NCBI RefSeq assembly: GCF_030052815.1
Contig: NC_079501.1
Span: 78,884,979-78,948,978 of the forward strand
Direction: 5' to 3'
From: Hevea brasiliensis
Lineage: Eukaryota; Streptophyta; Magnoliopsida; Malpighiales; Euphorbiaceae
DNA length: 64,000 nt
Shown one piece after another: positions 9,820-22,007 of this stretch; position 1 is the first letter of the stretch; every line of letters begins with the position of its first letter. The translations under genes were made by a program, and so were the position numbers. The notes under the pieces are model-generated. The model was not told where the DNA came from and did no database searches. It saw only the letters and a list, made by a program, of their open reading frames with translations.

Positions 9820-12800
9820 TGTGACGCCCTTACCTGTCTACTGTATAGCCAAGCAAGAAATGCCACATTCGATGCCAGAGCACCCTATCTTTTCTTATCA
9901 TGTCCATTGCTAATTTTAAACTTTATAGAAAACATGTGGAAAGTTTTTTTGTTCATAATTTTATCTCTATGGAAACCCGGGCAGAGCCTCCTCTTATTTA
10001 TCGGCATCTGGCAGGATCCAATAGTTACCTATTAAAAACAATTTCATATATGTATCATTTTTCCATGTGCCATATCATATTGTTCCAAGAAAATGAAATT
10101 CATTTGATACATATGAAAATTATATACAAAATTTCATGAGCTTATTTTATAGTCTCAAAAGTATCAATACAATTTATTACATCATCAATTATAATTACAT
10201 GAACCAAAATACTAGTCTATACATGGGCCCTACCAAAATACAAAAGACTAATGAGGTGAACTCTGAACTGTATGCATATTTGGTCAACTGAGGTCAGAAC
10301 ACTTCTGTGGTGGTTGCTGCTATGGCGGCTGCTAATCTCCAGTACCTACGCGATGAAAAAACCAACACTTTAAGCAAATTGCTTAGTGGTGCATAATTTT
10401 AAGGAATAATAACTGAATAATTAAAAGTAATAGCTCTATGTAGAATTTTTCACTTCTAGGTCAATTATATATTTTATTGCACTTTGGGAATAATTTACTT
10501 ATCAGGATCTTATCTGTGCATATATCTTATTTTCAGTCTCCTTAAACTCATATCAGTGAAATTATCATCAATTCTAATACATTTATGACTTTTTTGTACT
10601 TTGAAAATAAATTAATTATTAGTATATTTTCTGTGTATTAATTTCATTCTCTGGCCTTTTAAACTCATATTAGAGTCTTTAGAATCATATTAGCATGTTT
10701 TATGTCATATCAGTGTATTTCATGTCATATCTGTATATTTGTGCCCAAGTAACCTATAACAACTATAATGCTGGATACATGCGAGTATATGGGTTAGACA
10801 GCCATATATCTACCCTGTATACATCTGTCAGGCACGAGGCCAGAAATAAGGTTAGGCACAATGGCCAATAAGTAGGCATATAGCCTATAGAACAATCATA
10901 ACAGATATATATTGTCAGTTAATGATTTGCTCTGTAAGCAATACTGCTATCATTAATCCCTAATTAGTATACCAATCGATCCAACTATATAAATATAAGC
11001 CTAGGTTTACTATGGGCAATTTAGTACTATTAAGCACATATAGTTTTATTATTTCATGCTATGTACTATTAAGGGTTCATAACATATTGTTATTTCACTT
11101 CATGTACTATCGATGATTTATACCATTTTCATGTCATTATAATGGGAACATAAATCCCAAGTACATATTCATATAACTTATGTATTTATCACTCTCATTA
11201 TTTTATGTCATATACTATACATATTTATAGTATTGTTATTTCATATATGATGGAAACATAGGTTCCACATACCTATTTCATGTAATTTAGCATGTAGTGA
11301 CTTATTAGGGATAAGTCAATAATTTATTTCAAGAACTTTTCTTTAGGTTCAGCTTTTCTGTCTTATATTTGCATATCAAATTGAATAAATTGTGACTACT
11401 GTTTGATCACACTTCCTCAATGGAAGTTGGTCGTCTATGTCTTGCCTTTATTTTTCTTTTTGAATCATGTCATTTGGGTTTATAGAACTCAAGTTATGGT
11501 CAAATAACCATAACTGGTTCATTTCTAGATTTTGGTTCCTTAACTAGGTAACTTTTGTACTTAAATTTTACCTAATTAATGGAACATGTTGCAGTCACTT
11601 TTAGGCATAGTTATCTTCTTAGAAATTGTTGTCCTATGTCTTATGATCATTGAAAAATTTGAATCACAAATTTTTGAGTTTTGCGAAATTATTTATGGCC
11701 AAATAACTGACTTGAACTCATATTCCCTGTGCCAACAGGTGTTCAGTTCAGGTCAGTGACTGCAGGTCACTTTTTGAGGTTCTTAAATTCATAATTTAAG
11801 GAAGGTTTCTAAAACACGGTTGTAGCCCTGTCTCTAAGGTTTTTGGAAAGGTATGGCTCATCGCCATTGGATTTTTTTAGTGGAAGTTATGACTAAAAGA
11901 CTATTCTGGGGTCAAGTGAAGTTTGGTCAGATTCCAGGTTTTGATGCAGTGAATAGTTTTAACTATTTGACCTAGTTCTCTTAATTTCTGAGTTTTGGTC
12001 AAAATACCAATTTTTTAGGTCTGTGCCTTGTGGGCATTTTGCCACTAGTTTCATTACATTTGAATTTTTTTAGAACAAGTTATGGCCATTTTGCTAAAAC
12101 TGGTCGGGTAAGGTTATGTCCAACAGTTTCTGGACAACCTAATTCTGGACAGTTTTGTGACCCAAATTTGGCCAGTAATTTGGTTAGGTTTTAGGCATTT
12201 ATGGGTTTAGTGGTCTTCATGAAAATTGTAGCCCTATGTCTAAGATTTCCAATAGTATAAATTTTAGGTCATTTGCACTTGTTTTGAGTGAGTTATGGCC
12301 AAAAGACTGATTACTGTTCATATGGTCAAATTCTAGGTTCACATTTTAGGCAATCCGGATTTGGTCACTTTTTAGGTTACTTTCTAGGTAGAATTTTGGC
12401 ATAACCTCTACATGAAAATTAGTCTATTATAGGTCATATTTCACCTTCAATTGGCCTCATACCAATTGGGGTCACACAAGGTCAGTTTTAACTCCATTTA
12501 TACACTGTTTTCAACAGTATCACAACCTGCACAAAATAACACTCCCAATAATTCATTTCTCCATCTCCCAAACTTCAAGTATACATTCATGGCACTTATC
12601 ATATCACCAATTCATCTCAATCAATCAATATTCAGCAGTATACACAAGTCTATAATAAGCAATTCAAAACCCTAAATTCAATTTGGTCAAGGTTAACAAT
12701 ATGTGCATGGAATGATTGACTAATACATAAAATTTCAACAATCAATGCCTAATTCACTTCCACATATCCATGGACACCATAATTCACCATTTAATTCATG

Positions 12801-14101
12801 AAATTACATATTTTCTATATTCCTCAAGGATGCCAAATTAGGCAGTATCCTTAATTACTCACAATTGTTCAAAGCCCTAAGTTAAAATATCAAAATCAAC
12901 AATTATACATGCAATTTAATTCCTATACTCTTAGTCACCTTAATAAATATTATAATTCACCAATTATGTCTCTAATTTAATCAATAATCAAGCTAATTAA
13001 GGTTGCCAAATTGGGCAAATTCAAACCTAAACAAAATCCCCAAAATTTATGGTTACAAACCCTAATTCATAACCAAACCTCAAACAATTCAATTCCTATC
13101 ACTTCCCATACATATACCCATACCAGGTAACATCTTTAAACTCATTTACAACATTCAAATACATCAAAATTCAACAAAACTCTTGGCTGCCGATTTGGGG
13201 GACTCCTAATTACCCATCAATTTCTCAAATTTCTTTAGCATATTAACTTACCCAAAGCTCAAAACAAGAATTAGTGAAGGAAAATGGGAAGATTAAGCAC
13301 TAACCTTTTTTGAGCTTGATCAAACTTCACCAAATCCTGTTGCTCCCTATATACTGCCCATGGTGTGTAGACTAAGTTTAATGAAGGAACTTAGAAGGAA
13401 AATGGCTTGAAGATGGGTAGATGAAGCTTGCCATGGAAACGGCCATGGAGGTTTAGGGAGGAAAATGAAATTCGGCAATTTAGAGAATAATGGTTGAAGA
13501 AGATGAATTAAGTGCTGTCCACTTTGTCCTTAAGTACCTTATATATGTAAACATTTCTCCACTAACTTAGCTTTAATAATATAAAAATCAATGTTTTAAA
13601 AATTCTACTTAACCCCACTTAACTTTCCTTAATTACACTATTTAAAATTTCATATTTTCATGGGATTTTATGGGATTTTTTAAATTTTAATATCACTCAT
13701 TTTTAATGGACTTTTTGGTTAAAAGTCAACTTTATGTGTCAAATGACCAAAATGCCCCTCTTCGGGTGATAGTCCAAAATTTTCGAAATTACTTATCAAA
13801 TTCTCGATCGAACGGTTCCTTAAATTTTTACACTGTCTATTTTATTTTTTTTTTATTTTCACTTTTACCAATTAATTAAATTTTTGTTGACATTTTTAAT
13901 GTCATTTACACCTTGGTCAATTTTTAATTAAACCCCAGAAATTATTTCCTTAATTTTTCTTATATTTTCTCATCATTTATTTCATCATTTAATGTGTCCT
14001 CACTATAGTTTAAGTGTAGTTTCAAACATTCTGACTGTTTGAACAGACATTAGTCGCAGGAATAGTAGCATGTACAGACTACCCACGGTGAGGGCGTTAC
14101 A
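9820..14101 (-). repeat. Solo LTR of a Tekay-type chromovirus
   Basis: Window ends are TGTGACGCCCTTACC and GGGCGTTACA (minus strand TGTAACGCCC...GGGCGTCACA), length 4282 bp. Flanks tgtaa (9815-9819) and tgcaa (14102-14106) form a 5-bp target duplication with one mismatch. The host Gypsy pol continues on both sides. Interior modules (cttagtggtgca near 10386; gagttatggccaaaag and caatccggatttggtcac near 12290-12370) are shared with the LTRs at 42-46 and 51-54.6 kb, in the same orientation. No coding domain is present. Short ORFs inside are not supported. Confidence 0.82.
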
Positions 14102-14106
14102 TGCAA

Positions 14107-14679
14107 TATTATTAGTTTCAAGTAATTCTTTAACAAGAAGAACAAAAAACAATGTCATGCTTATTGATAGCATAAATAACTTCCCCATTATTGAGGAACA
14201 CGCTCTCTTTCTTCTCCTTTCTACTAACCATTTATTGCTGATGTAGTTGTTAAACCTATTGGGGGCTCATAGGACCTAATATAATCTTTTTCCCCATCCT
14301 TCATAAATGAATAGGTATTTTTAAACCCATCATTAATAGCCTTTCTATCAAATTGCCATGGCCTCCCTAATGATAGATAACTGGCATTCATAGGCATAAT
14401 ATCACACACAACTTCATCCTTATACTTGCCTATGGAGAAAGTAACAACTACTTACTTAGTCACCTTAACATCTCCATCATCATTAGCCTTTACAACTTAT
14501 AAGGATGAGGATGCACTAAAGTTGGCAAATTTATCTTCTCAACTCATGTGCCAAGCAATATTAGTATAGATACCTCCATCAATAATAACATTACACACCT
14601 TATTGAGAATTATGCATCTAGTGTGGAAGATGTTCTCCCTTTGTTCTTCTTCTTTTGTAGCATGGGCACTTAAGGTTCT
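14107..14679 (-). pseudogene. Gypsy protease region, decayed
   Basis: The minus strand gives CDIMPMNASYLSLGRPWQFD near 14350-14409, matching the protease C-terminal block CDVIPMTATHILLGR of the element at 25.0 kb. A Lys/Asp-rich linker follows, then the KELLETNN segment that precedes RT. Around 14570-14640 lie remnants of the retropepsin active-site neighbourhood. It is broken by several stops, and the TRIM array separates it from gag. Confidence 0.72.
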
Positions 14680-15553
14680 TGTAACACCCTAGGCAAATCC
14701 CACATCGGCAAAACACGGGAGAGATGTTGGGTTTATAAGTTGGCGATTCGTAACCCCTAGTGACGCGTTTTAAAACCGTGAGGGCTTCGGCCCAGAGCGG
14801 ACAATATCACTAGTGGGCTGAGCCATTACATTTGTGGTATCAGAGCCGCTCCGCATGCAACCTTAGGCCATGGTGGGGCAAACCTCAGCGAGGACGCTGA
14901 GTCCCATAAGGGGGGTGGATTGTAACACCGTAGGCAAATCCCACATCGGCAAAACACGGGAGAGATGCTGGGTTTATAAGTTGGAGGTTCGTAACCCCTA
15001 GTGACGCATTTTAAAACCGTGAGGGCTTCGGCCCAGAGCGGACAATATCACTAGTGGGCCGGGCCATTACATTTGTGGTATCAGAGCCGCTTCGCGTGCA
15101 ACCTTGAGCGATGGTGGGGCAAACCTTAACGAGGACGCTGAGTCCCATAGGGGGGGTGGATTGTAACACCCTAAGCAAATCCCATATCGGCAAAACACGG
15201 GAGAGATGCTGGGTTTATAAGTTAGCGGTTCGTAACCCCTAGTGATGCGTTTTAAAACCGTGAGGGCTTCGGCTCAGAGCGGACAATATCACTAGTGGGC
15301 TGGGCTATTACATTTGTGGTATCAGAGCCACTCCGCGTGCAACTTTGGGTGATAGTGGGGCAAACCTCAGCGAAGACGCTGAGTCCCATAAGGGGGGTGG
15401 ATTGTAACACCCTAGGCAAATCCCACATTGGAAAAACACGGGAGAGATGCTGGATTTATAAGTTGGCGGTTCGTAACCCCTAGTGACGCATTTTAAAACC
15501 GTGAGGGCTTCGGCCGAAAGCGAACAATATCACTAGTGGGCCGGGCCATTACA
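14680..15553 (+). mobile_element. TRIM array: four LTRs and three internal domains in tandem
   Basis: Four 151-bp repeats at 14680-14830, 14921-15071, 15162-15312 and 15403-15553, each starting TGTAACACC and ending ATTACA, are spaced exactly 241 bp apart. Each 90-bp interval starts with a PBS (tggtatcagagc, e.g. 14835-14846, initiator tRNA-Met) and ends with a G-rich polypurine tract (aaggggggtggat). This is the structure of a non-coding terminal-repeat retrotransposon in miniature. Flanks gttct (14675-14679) and attct (15554-15558) are a target duplication with one mismatch. The repeats carry point differences, so the array is not recent. Such elements rely on proteins of other retrotransposons. 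Confidence 0.85.
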
Positions 15554-16800
15554 ATTCTTCTCATGATCAAAGTTTCCCCAACATTAGCATACTCAATCTC
15601 TTCTTCTTCGTCACTTGCCACCTGCCCTTCCTTTTCTTCACATGCTTCATCTTCATTTTCAAGCTCCCACTATGCTTCCCTCAGCATCATCACCCTCTTG
15701 TTGGGACATTGAGAAGCTATATGCCCATGGCCAAGGCATTTGAAACACTTAATGTCTCTACTTCTCTTAGGATGGGTTAATTATGTCTCTTTCTCCTTGC
15801 CCTTACTTTTAGTTGAGCTCTCCCCTTTATCAGTTTTCTTCACACCACCCTTGTCATTAGCAATTGGGGTACTAGTGTTGGCAGGTTTTGTGAATGTTTT
15901 GGCGACGGTGCTCTTGTAACCACTTTTCTTCTTTTGCCTCTCAACCTTGATAGCTAATTTGATCATGTCCTACGAAAAGACATAAGATTGTAATTCAATA
16001 GCATTATTAATTTCATAATTCATACCTCTAAGAAAACAAGCAATGGTCTACTCTTGGGGCTCTTTTAGGTCACATTTAATCATGAGCATATCAAATTCTT
16101 TCACATAATCTTTAGCACACTTCCCTCCTTGGCTCAGACTTTGGAGTTTAAGGTACAACTCCTATTTGTAATACTCATGTACAAATCTCCTCTCCTTAAT
16201 TCTTTTCATCTCTTACTAGGTTTCAACATCATCAAGCCTACCTCTTCGTCTTTGAGCTTTTACGTTCTCCCACTACAAGTTTGCATAATCAACAAACTCA
16301 ATGGCAGTAAGCTTGCACTTCTTAGTCTTACTATAATCTTAATACTCAAAGATTTTATCAATCCTTTGTACCTATTTTAGGTACTCTTTAGGTGAACTAG
16401 TAACTCGAAAAGCAAGAATATTCATCTTTATGTTGTCCCTTTTGCAATATCCGCCTAGGGTGTTGTTGGTCATAAGCACCTTCTTCGCCATTTGGTTCTT
16501 CATACTCCTCTTCTTGGTTATAAAAGCCCCTAGAAACATGGTTGCGTCAAGAAGGGTTTTGCCTTTACAACTGAGTAGTGAGATTGACTACCACTTTAGC
16601 AAGCAGGGTGATTTGAGCATTTTTTTTGCTCTTGCATTTTATCAAGGTGATCTCATAATTACACTTGAGTTAACTCCATTCTGGTCAAGAATGTTGGATC
16701 TATGATTTGGTTGAGTTCTTCTCCAGCTATGATAGTGGGTTGCACTCCCTAAGTGTTTACACTTGATTTTGGGACATGTTGGTTCACTCCCTCACATGTT
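15554..16800 (-). pseudogene. Gypsy gag with CCHC knuckle, decayed
   Basis: Minus strand. The knuckle CFKCLGHGHIASQC lies near 15710-15755, preceded by a basic linker (15781-15966) rich in Lys, Thr and Ser. The Gag core is recognisable at 15970-16140 (YVKEFDMLMIKC, EQTIACFLRGMNYEI). It resembles the gag of the element at 25.1-26.7 kb (CFKCLGYGHYTSQC). The N-terminal part toward 16800 is largely eroded. Gag packaged the RNA; here it is not translatable. Confidence 0.72.
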
Positions 16801-16837
16801 TGCACTCCAAAGGCTTTAAAGTCCTGCTTAACCAAGG

Positions 16838-17700
16838 CTTTGATAGCAAACCAATGTGCCTTGTAAAGGAGAGAATGAAATTGATTAGTTATGAAAAATA
16901 AGAAATTTAGCTGGTATTTATGAATTAAGGTGAATTAAGGTGCAACAATAATAAAAGACAAAAATAAGAGGATAATTATGGAATGTAAACTTTGATAAGA
17001 GTAATCTCACCACAAAGAATATAATTCCAATGAAGATGCCACATATAGAACTCTTGTGATAAGTCAAAAATTTGCCACAAACAAATAATATTTGTTAAGA
17101 AAGACAAAATAACACTTGCTACTATGATGAATAACTCAAAATAATTTTGAGCTTACAAGAGATGGCCTTTATATAGGTTGATTACAAGTAATATAAAGGA
17201 AAGATAGCAAGATTATTAAATAGGAACTTTGAATAGTCTTCTAAAAAAGAAATAATATTGAATCTTTGTAGAAAAGAAAAAAACAATTCATAAATCTATT
17301 TACAAGTTGATGCACGAATTTAAGGAGATTTGGTCAACTTTTCAGCATTATTTCCTTCCTTATTTGCAAGCTATTACAATCTTCTTCTGATTTCTTTGAC
17401 TTGGTTAATTCCAAATAGCAAATGGGGCTTCTTACAAACATATGGGCTTATTTTCTTCATACTCAATGCATTATCTTTATTTTAACTTAAGCCCATGAAC
17501 TAGTGGCCTAGACCTATTGTGTAAGGATAGGTGGTCTGATGTATAGAGTGCTAGCTGTGACCAATGTGACTGTGACCAACATGGTCGTGACCAATGTGGA
17601 CGTTGGTTCTCCAAGCGTGAAGTATTGTTATGATCCCACATTTCTAAGGAACAACTTTGATGAGAGGTTAATAAGTCCCTAGGCACCCTCCCTTTGCAAG
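16838..17700 (-). repeat. 5' LTR and PBS-like site of the decayed chromovirus
   Basis: The minus strand shows an LTR ending ...ggcaca at 16855, followed by ttggtttgctatcaaagcc, a degenerate version of the tRNA-Met primer site with an inserted stretch. A minus-strand TATA box (ctatataaagg) lies near 17167-17177. The outer LTR end could not be located and 17700 is an estimate. Confidence 0.5.
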
Positions 17701-18589
17701 TCGATTTTCAAGGGTGAGTTATACCTAGGTGGCCTATTCCTCTCATGGTTCAACCTCATTGACTTGTGGTGCACAATAGTTCACATTAAGTACTTCCAAA
17801 ATTTTTTTTCTCTAATTTAGTATTAAAATACTACTGAGCAACTTTTATACTAACCATAAAATACATATTTCCCAATTACAAAAAGCAAAAACATGCCACA
17901 ACCATTTTCCACTTCCTACAACCTCTTTCAATCTCTTTCTTTTCTGCATTCCTCTAAAGCTCCATTTTTTTTTATTCGATTCAACAACCCAACTATAACC
18001 ACATTTGCTTGCCTTTGAAATTTTTCATCAACCCATTCAAAATAATAACAATAATTGCTTCTCTAAAAAAAGAAAGCACATATTATGAGATTACGCATAC
18101 AAAAAAAAAAAGCCCATATTATATTAAATATCTTTTCTCATCCTAAAACCATATGAAAAAAAAAAAAAACCCTAAACCATAACAACCCATCTTGTGCAAC
18201 CATGGAAAAATTTTACCCAAATCCAAATGAAAATTCTATTCCCACTTACCCCATAGTTTGAGTAGCCATAGAAACTTCTTTCAAGATGTATATTTGTATA
18301 TGATGTTATTAATTTCACTTATTCTTCATAATGACAAAGAGGAATGCCATTGGGTAGCCTTCTCCACTAAGCTGAGACATTAACACTCGTATGTGAAGAA
18401 GAAAGAAAGCAAAAGGAAAGCACAAGGGATTTCACCCTTCTTTAATGATGAATAGGTACACAAATGAGAGGGGTGGGTTCAATTCAAGGTAAATAAAGAT
18501 GAGAAAAACAATGAAAGAGTAGGTAACATAATAAGAGGAGAGAGAATAGAAGAAAAAGAAAGTTTTAATCCTAGCTAGACATTCCACGT
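17701..18589. other. No recognisable gene; AT-rich
   Basis: Low-complexity, AT-rich sequence with poly-A and poly-T runs (around 17960, 18100, 18160). I see no retrotransposon domain, no long ORF and no repeat shared with the rest of the window. Confidence 0.6.
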
Positions 18590-18740
18590 CACTCTTTTAC
18601 CTTCAAACCGGCTGTTACAAGTTATATGGGGTTTAAAGTTACCTTTACTATAGTTTATGGGGTTTTAAGTTAAAAATTAAAGTTCATGTACTATGTTGTT
18701 ACCAACCGTAAAGTTTATGTGCCCTGGGTGAAATTTACCC
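18590..18740. other. Possible orphan terminus of a DNA transposon
   Basis: The segment ends ccctgggtgaaatttaccc (18722-18740) and contains alternating ggggtttaaagttac and ggggttttaagttaaa motifs. On the opposite strand it would start GGGTAAATTTCACCC, a style of terminus common in plant MULE-like elements. I found no matching inverted end within the window, so the assignment is tentative. Confidence 0.3.
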
Positions 18741-20808
18741 TTTTTCTTTACTCAAGTTCTTTGATGCATAAGAACCCTAAATGACATCTTAGTATCCATC
18801 ATTAGGCTCCTCACTGACTCTAATCAAGCATAAATTTGAGGGTAAAAAAATAAGCATCTACAATAAGTTGTAATCAAACCTTGTTTTGGCAATAAACAAG
18901 CTAGACAAAGACAAGAGAGATATCTTTAAGAAATTGTCCTATTTATTTTGCTAGTGAGAGAGCTTGTTTCTTAGAAAGGTAAGGATTTCTTGAATTCCTC
19001 TTAAAATGTAATTGAGATCATAAGGAGTTATTTGTAAAGAAGTGAAGTGAATTTTCAATTTTTGGAATGATAGGCATTTAGCCTAGTAAAGGGAGATTTA
19101 GGCCTTTTGCTAAACAAAGTTGTAGAGTTAAAATTTGAAAAGTTTTAGGTGAGTATACAAACTTTTGATCCTCACTTCTGATATGTAATATGTGAAACTT
19201 AATAGCTACCATTAATGTACTTTAAATCGATTATCTATTTTGAAAGTATGCCATAATTAATATTAATGTGAATTCTATCAATATTTGAGTGTTGTGATGA
19301 ATTGTGAAATTTTAACTCTCAAGTTGTACACTAAAAGTTGTGTCTTATGAATTTCATGACCATTAAAGTTAAAGATAAAGTGTGTTAATGCAAAGTATAA
19401 GGAAAGAACCTTAAAAGGGACACTAAAAAGGTACTTAAAAGAGGAAGTGTATGCTATATAAAAAGAGGACTATATGGAGTAAAAATTCTTAATTCTTTGT
19501 GATACACTTGTATCATACATGTATTTTAAGGTACATTTTACTGCATTTCATGAGCATTTAGTTAGTTAATTACATGATTTCTTATTATTTTCATTGTTTA
19601 ATTCTTGATTTCTGTGGTTTATTAGGTGACTTTATATAGCCCTAAAGCCTAGAATGCATTTAGATGAGTTAGGAAGTCAAAAGGAACAAAATCTGTACTA
19701 AGGAAGATTTCACAGGCTATGCATTGGGCACCCTTGCCTCGTGTAACTGACTGCCAAGAGAGTGCTAAGAAAGAGTAAGTACATGGACCGTGTAAAGAAA
19801 CCAGTGTAAAGGTCCCTGGCCCGTGTAACCTTTGCCACCCTAAATTTTGAAAGCCTCCATAGCTCCAAACACTTACACAACTTGCCCCATGTAATGAAGC
19901 ATGGGTCATGTAAAACACCCTAGTTCAAACTCCAATTCACTCCAACTCTATCTTGCTTGACTCAAACAGATTTCTAAGGCCTCCAGGACTCTGAATTAAG
20001 GGTTTTTATGCTAGATATAAATACCATAAGTCAAAAGCAAGCTATGATTGTGCCTTTTACATTCCAACCTAGTTTTTTCTACAATTTGGAGTGATTTGCA
20101 CCAAGTTGTAGAATCTTCTACCTAGGTTTCGTTCTTCTATTTTTTCAAATGTTTTATCATTGTTACTTTATTTTCATGTTGATTGTTAAACTCTCTACGA
20201 GTGAGTAGTTTTCTTAATTCTAGGATTAGGAATGTATCACTTTCAATTCTGCTATGGATTCATATTGATTTTATTTAATAAATTAGGAGACTTATTCTTT
20301 GATTCAATTTCTTGTGATCTTAAAGCATGCTATGTGTTGAGCTCCAATTAATTATGATTTTAGATATTAATTGCAGAACTGAAAAGTGAAGATTATTATT
20401 GAAAAATCAAGAGATTGAACTTAGAATCTCTAACCTAGAGATAGGCTAAGATCCTATATGGAGTTTGTAAGTAATCAAAGAGCTTAAAGGGTCTTAATTA
20501 AGATTGATCGCCATGAAAGTAAGGTTTAGATTAATTAGGATGCACCTTAAGTGCCTTGAAAGAAGACTTAAGATAGTTTAGGATTAATTTCCTTCAAAGT
20601 AACAACTTTCCAATTTATTGAATAAATGAGATTAGGTCTATAATAAGTTGAAGTGTGAACCCCTAATTCTAGAATTACTTTTATTAATTGATTTCTTTAT
20701 TGATATTAGACAATGAGTAATTTACCTAATTAAGACATTTTATATTATTTTATTTTTATTATTTTATTTTGTTTACTTTACTTCTATTTCAAGCCTTCTA
20801 TTTAATTT
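18741..20808 (+). repeat. Probable Athila 5' LTR and leader, limits unresolved
   Basis: It lies directly upstream of Athila gag and contains cgtgtaac/ccgtgtaa modules (19739-19830) of the kind seen in plant Athila LTRs, a TATA box (TATAAATA, 20016-20023) and, downstream, a gagtgagtagttttctt segment. I could not locate LTR ends or an intact PBS. The second LTR is not in the window. Confidence 0.45.
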
Positions 20809-21090
20809 ATGACCAGAACTAAACCTGAAGACATACTTGAACTAGATCTGGAGATAGAAAAAACAATAAGAGCCATCAAGAAGAGGAAGAAACAATAGGA
20901 AGTTGAAAATTCAACCACAGCAGATAATAGGCCAAAACCCTTGAGAAATTATGAAGCCCTAACTATTCGAGGATTCTGACCTAAATGAGCTGCTAGAAAA
21001 CCCAGATGTTTTAATAGCAACAATTTAGAGGTTCACTAATGGAAGATCCACACTATCATCTCTAATTCTTTCTTGCTTTATGTGACGCAT
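20809..21090 (+). pseudogene. Athila gag, N-terminal part
   Basis: ATG 20809 opens MTRTKPEDILELDLEIEKTI, matching the acidic/basic start of Athila Gag. A stop (TAG) occurs near 20896 and a frame change near 20970. The end of this piece, QQFRGSLMEDPHYH then an LALCDA block, is the beginning of the conserved Gag core. The frame continues at 28841 after the CRM-like insertion, with cgcat present on both sides. No expression is expected. Confidence 0.75.
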
Positions 21091-22007
21091 TGATAGGCAT
21101 CCAAATGAATATTGCCTAAGGATGCAGACCTCTAATGGAACCCAAGGATCATCAACACCAAAACAAGTTTTCTTTGAACAAAATAAGATGTAATCTGTAT
21201 GGAAAAAAGAAAGCACCATAATATATATTCAAAGAGGAATAGATCAAGTGTCAATACAATAACCCAACTTTTGGGAGATTACATTGATCGTCAAGTAAAA
21301 TAGGCAAGTGATCAAGTTACCTAAATTCTAGTTCTTCCAGAAACTAGCAAGAAAGAAAACTCAAACTTTCTCTAATGGAGGCTCTCATGTGTAGCAGAAA
21401 TAAAAAACTGATGGAAGAATATGATATTCTCTTCCTTATAAACCTAGGGTTACAGAAACACAAGATGGAAATATTAAGACAAAAGTTACAAACAATTGTC
21501 CCATGTTGGCAATCCTAACAAGAATAGTAAGTGTATTAATTATAAAGACAAAAGGTGGCAACAATATTAATTGCAAAAGGTAGAAGGTGGCAGTAATTGG
21601 TCACTCTTTGAGGCAAAATATTAGGGCCTACTTAGTTAAAAAGTAGCTCTCTTTAATTCAAATGAACTAATGAGCTCCCCCCACGTGGCGTGAACCCTAC
21701 AAACACCAAAGTAGCTGCTAAGTAGACTCCAAGGTGGTGTGAGGCATGTCCAAAATGGGTAGTGACATGGCAATGGATGCTTATGTGGTCAGTGACATGG
21801 CTGGTGATGTGGCAATAGAAGCTCCAACTTGGCACATAGTGATCCACTTAGATTCTTAAAGCAAGCAAGCTGGGCCTTCCTTATGCAGCTCCCCTCCTAA
21901 GTTAAAAACCCTTTTTATGGTCCATGAGCATGCTTTGAAGTTGCTTAGCTCTCGCCCTAGTGATTACCCCTTTGAAGGGTGGTGGCGCTCCATGATGATC
22001 CTCATCA
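21091..22007 (-). repeat. 3' LTR of CRM-like element
   Basis: 917 bp. On the minus strand it begins TGATGAGGATCATCATGG and ends ATGCCTATCA. It is collinear with 27953-28840, with small indels. Its first 100 bp encode the end of integrase (to stop 21902). Confidence 0.88.

Larger units (their letters stand above)
9693..17700 (-). mobile_element. Decayed chromovirus (Ty3/Gypsy), gag-PR-RT start and one LTR
   Basis: Read on the minus strand from the right: an LTR with a TATA box, a PBS-like site, gag with CCHC knuckle, protease, and the linker into RT, ending at 9693. The knuckle and protease segments resemble those of the 21.1-28.8 kb element, so it is a related chromovirus lineage. It is interrupted by a solo LTR (9820-14101) and a TRIM array (14680-15553). 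Stops and frameshifts are abundant. The outer LTR limit near 17.7 kb is approximate; the rest of pol lies left of the window or was lost. Confidence 0.75.

Noticed and set aside
9900..13000. Short ORFs (9900-10139, 12451-12675) as host genes
   Set aside because: Both are inside the solo LTR, have no start context or domain, and are not preserved in related LTRs.
14830..14850. tRNA-Met-like sequence as a tRNA gene
   Set aside because: Only the 12-base complement of the tRNA 3' end is present; it is a primer binding site. The same applies at 27938, 50892 and 55877.
15011..15483. ORFs of about 60 codons on both strands
   Set aside because: They lie in TRIM LTRs, which are non-coding, and mirror each other on opposite strands.
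14680..15553. Regularly spaced repeats resembling a CRISPR array
   Set aside because: Units are 151 bp with PBS and PPT between them and the intervals are also repeats, so this is a TRIM array in a plant genome.
17477..17686. 69-codon minus-strand ORF
   Set aside because: It sits in the U3 of the decayed chromovirus LTR, is rich in His, Ser and Trp from repeated gaccaatgtg motifs, and matches no family.
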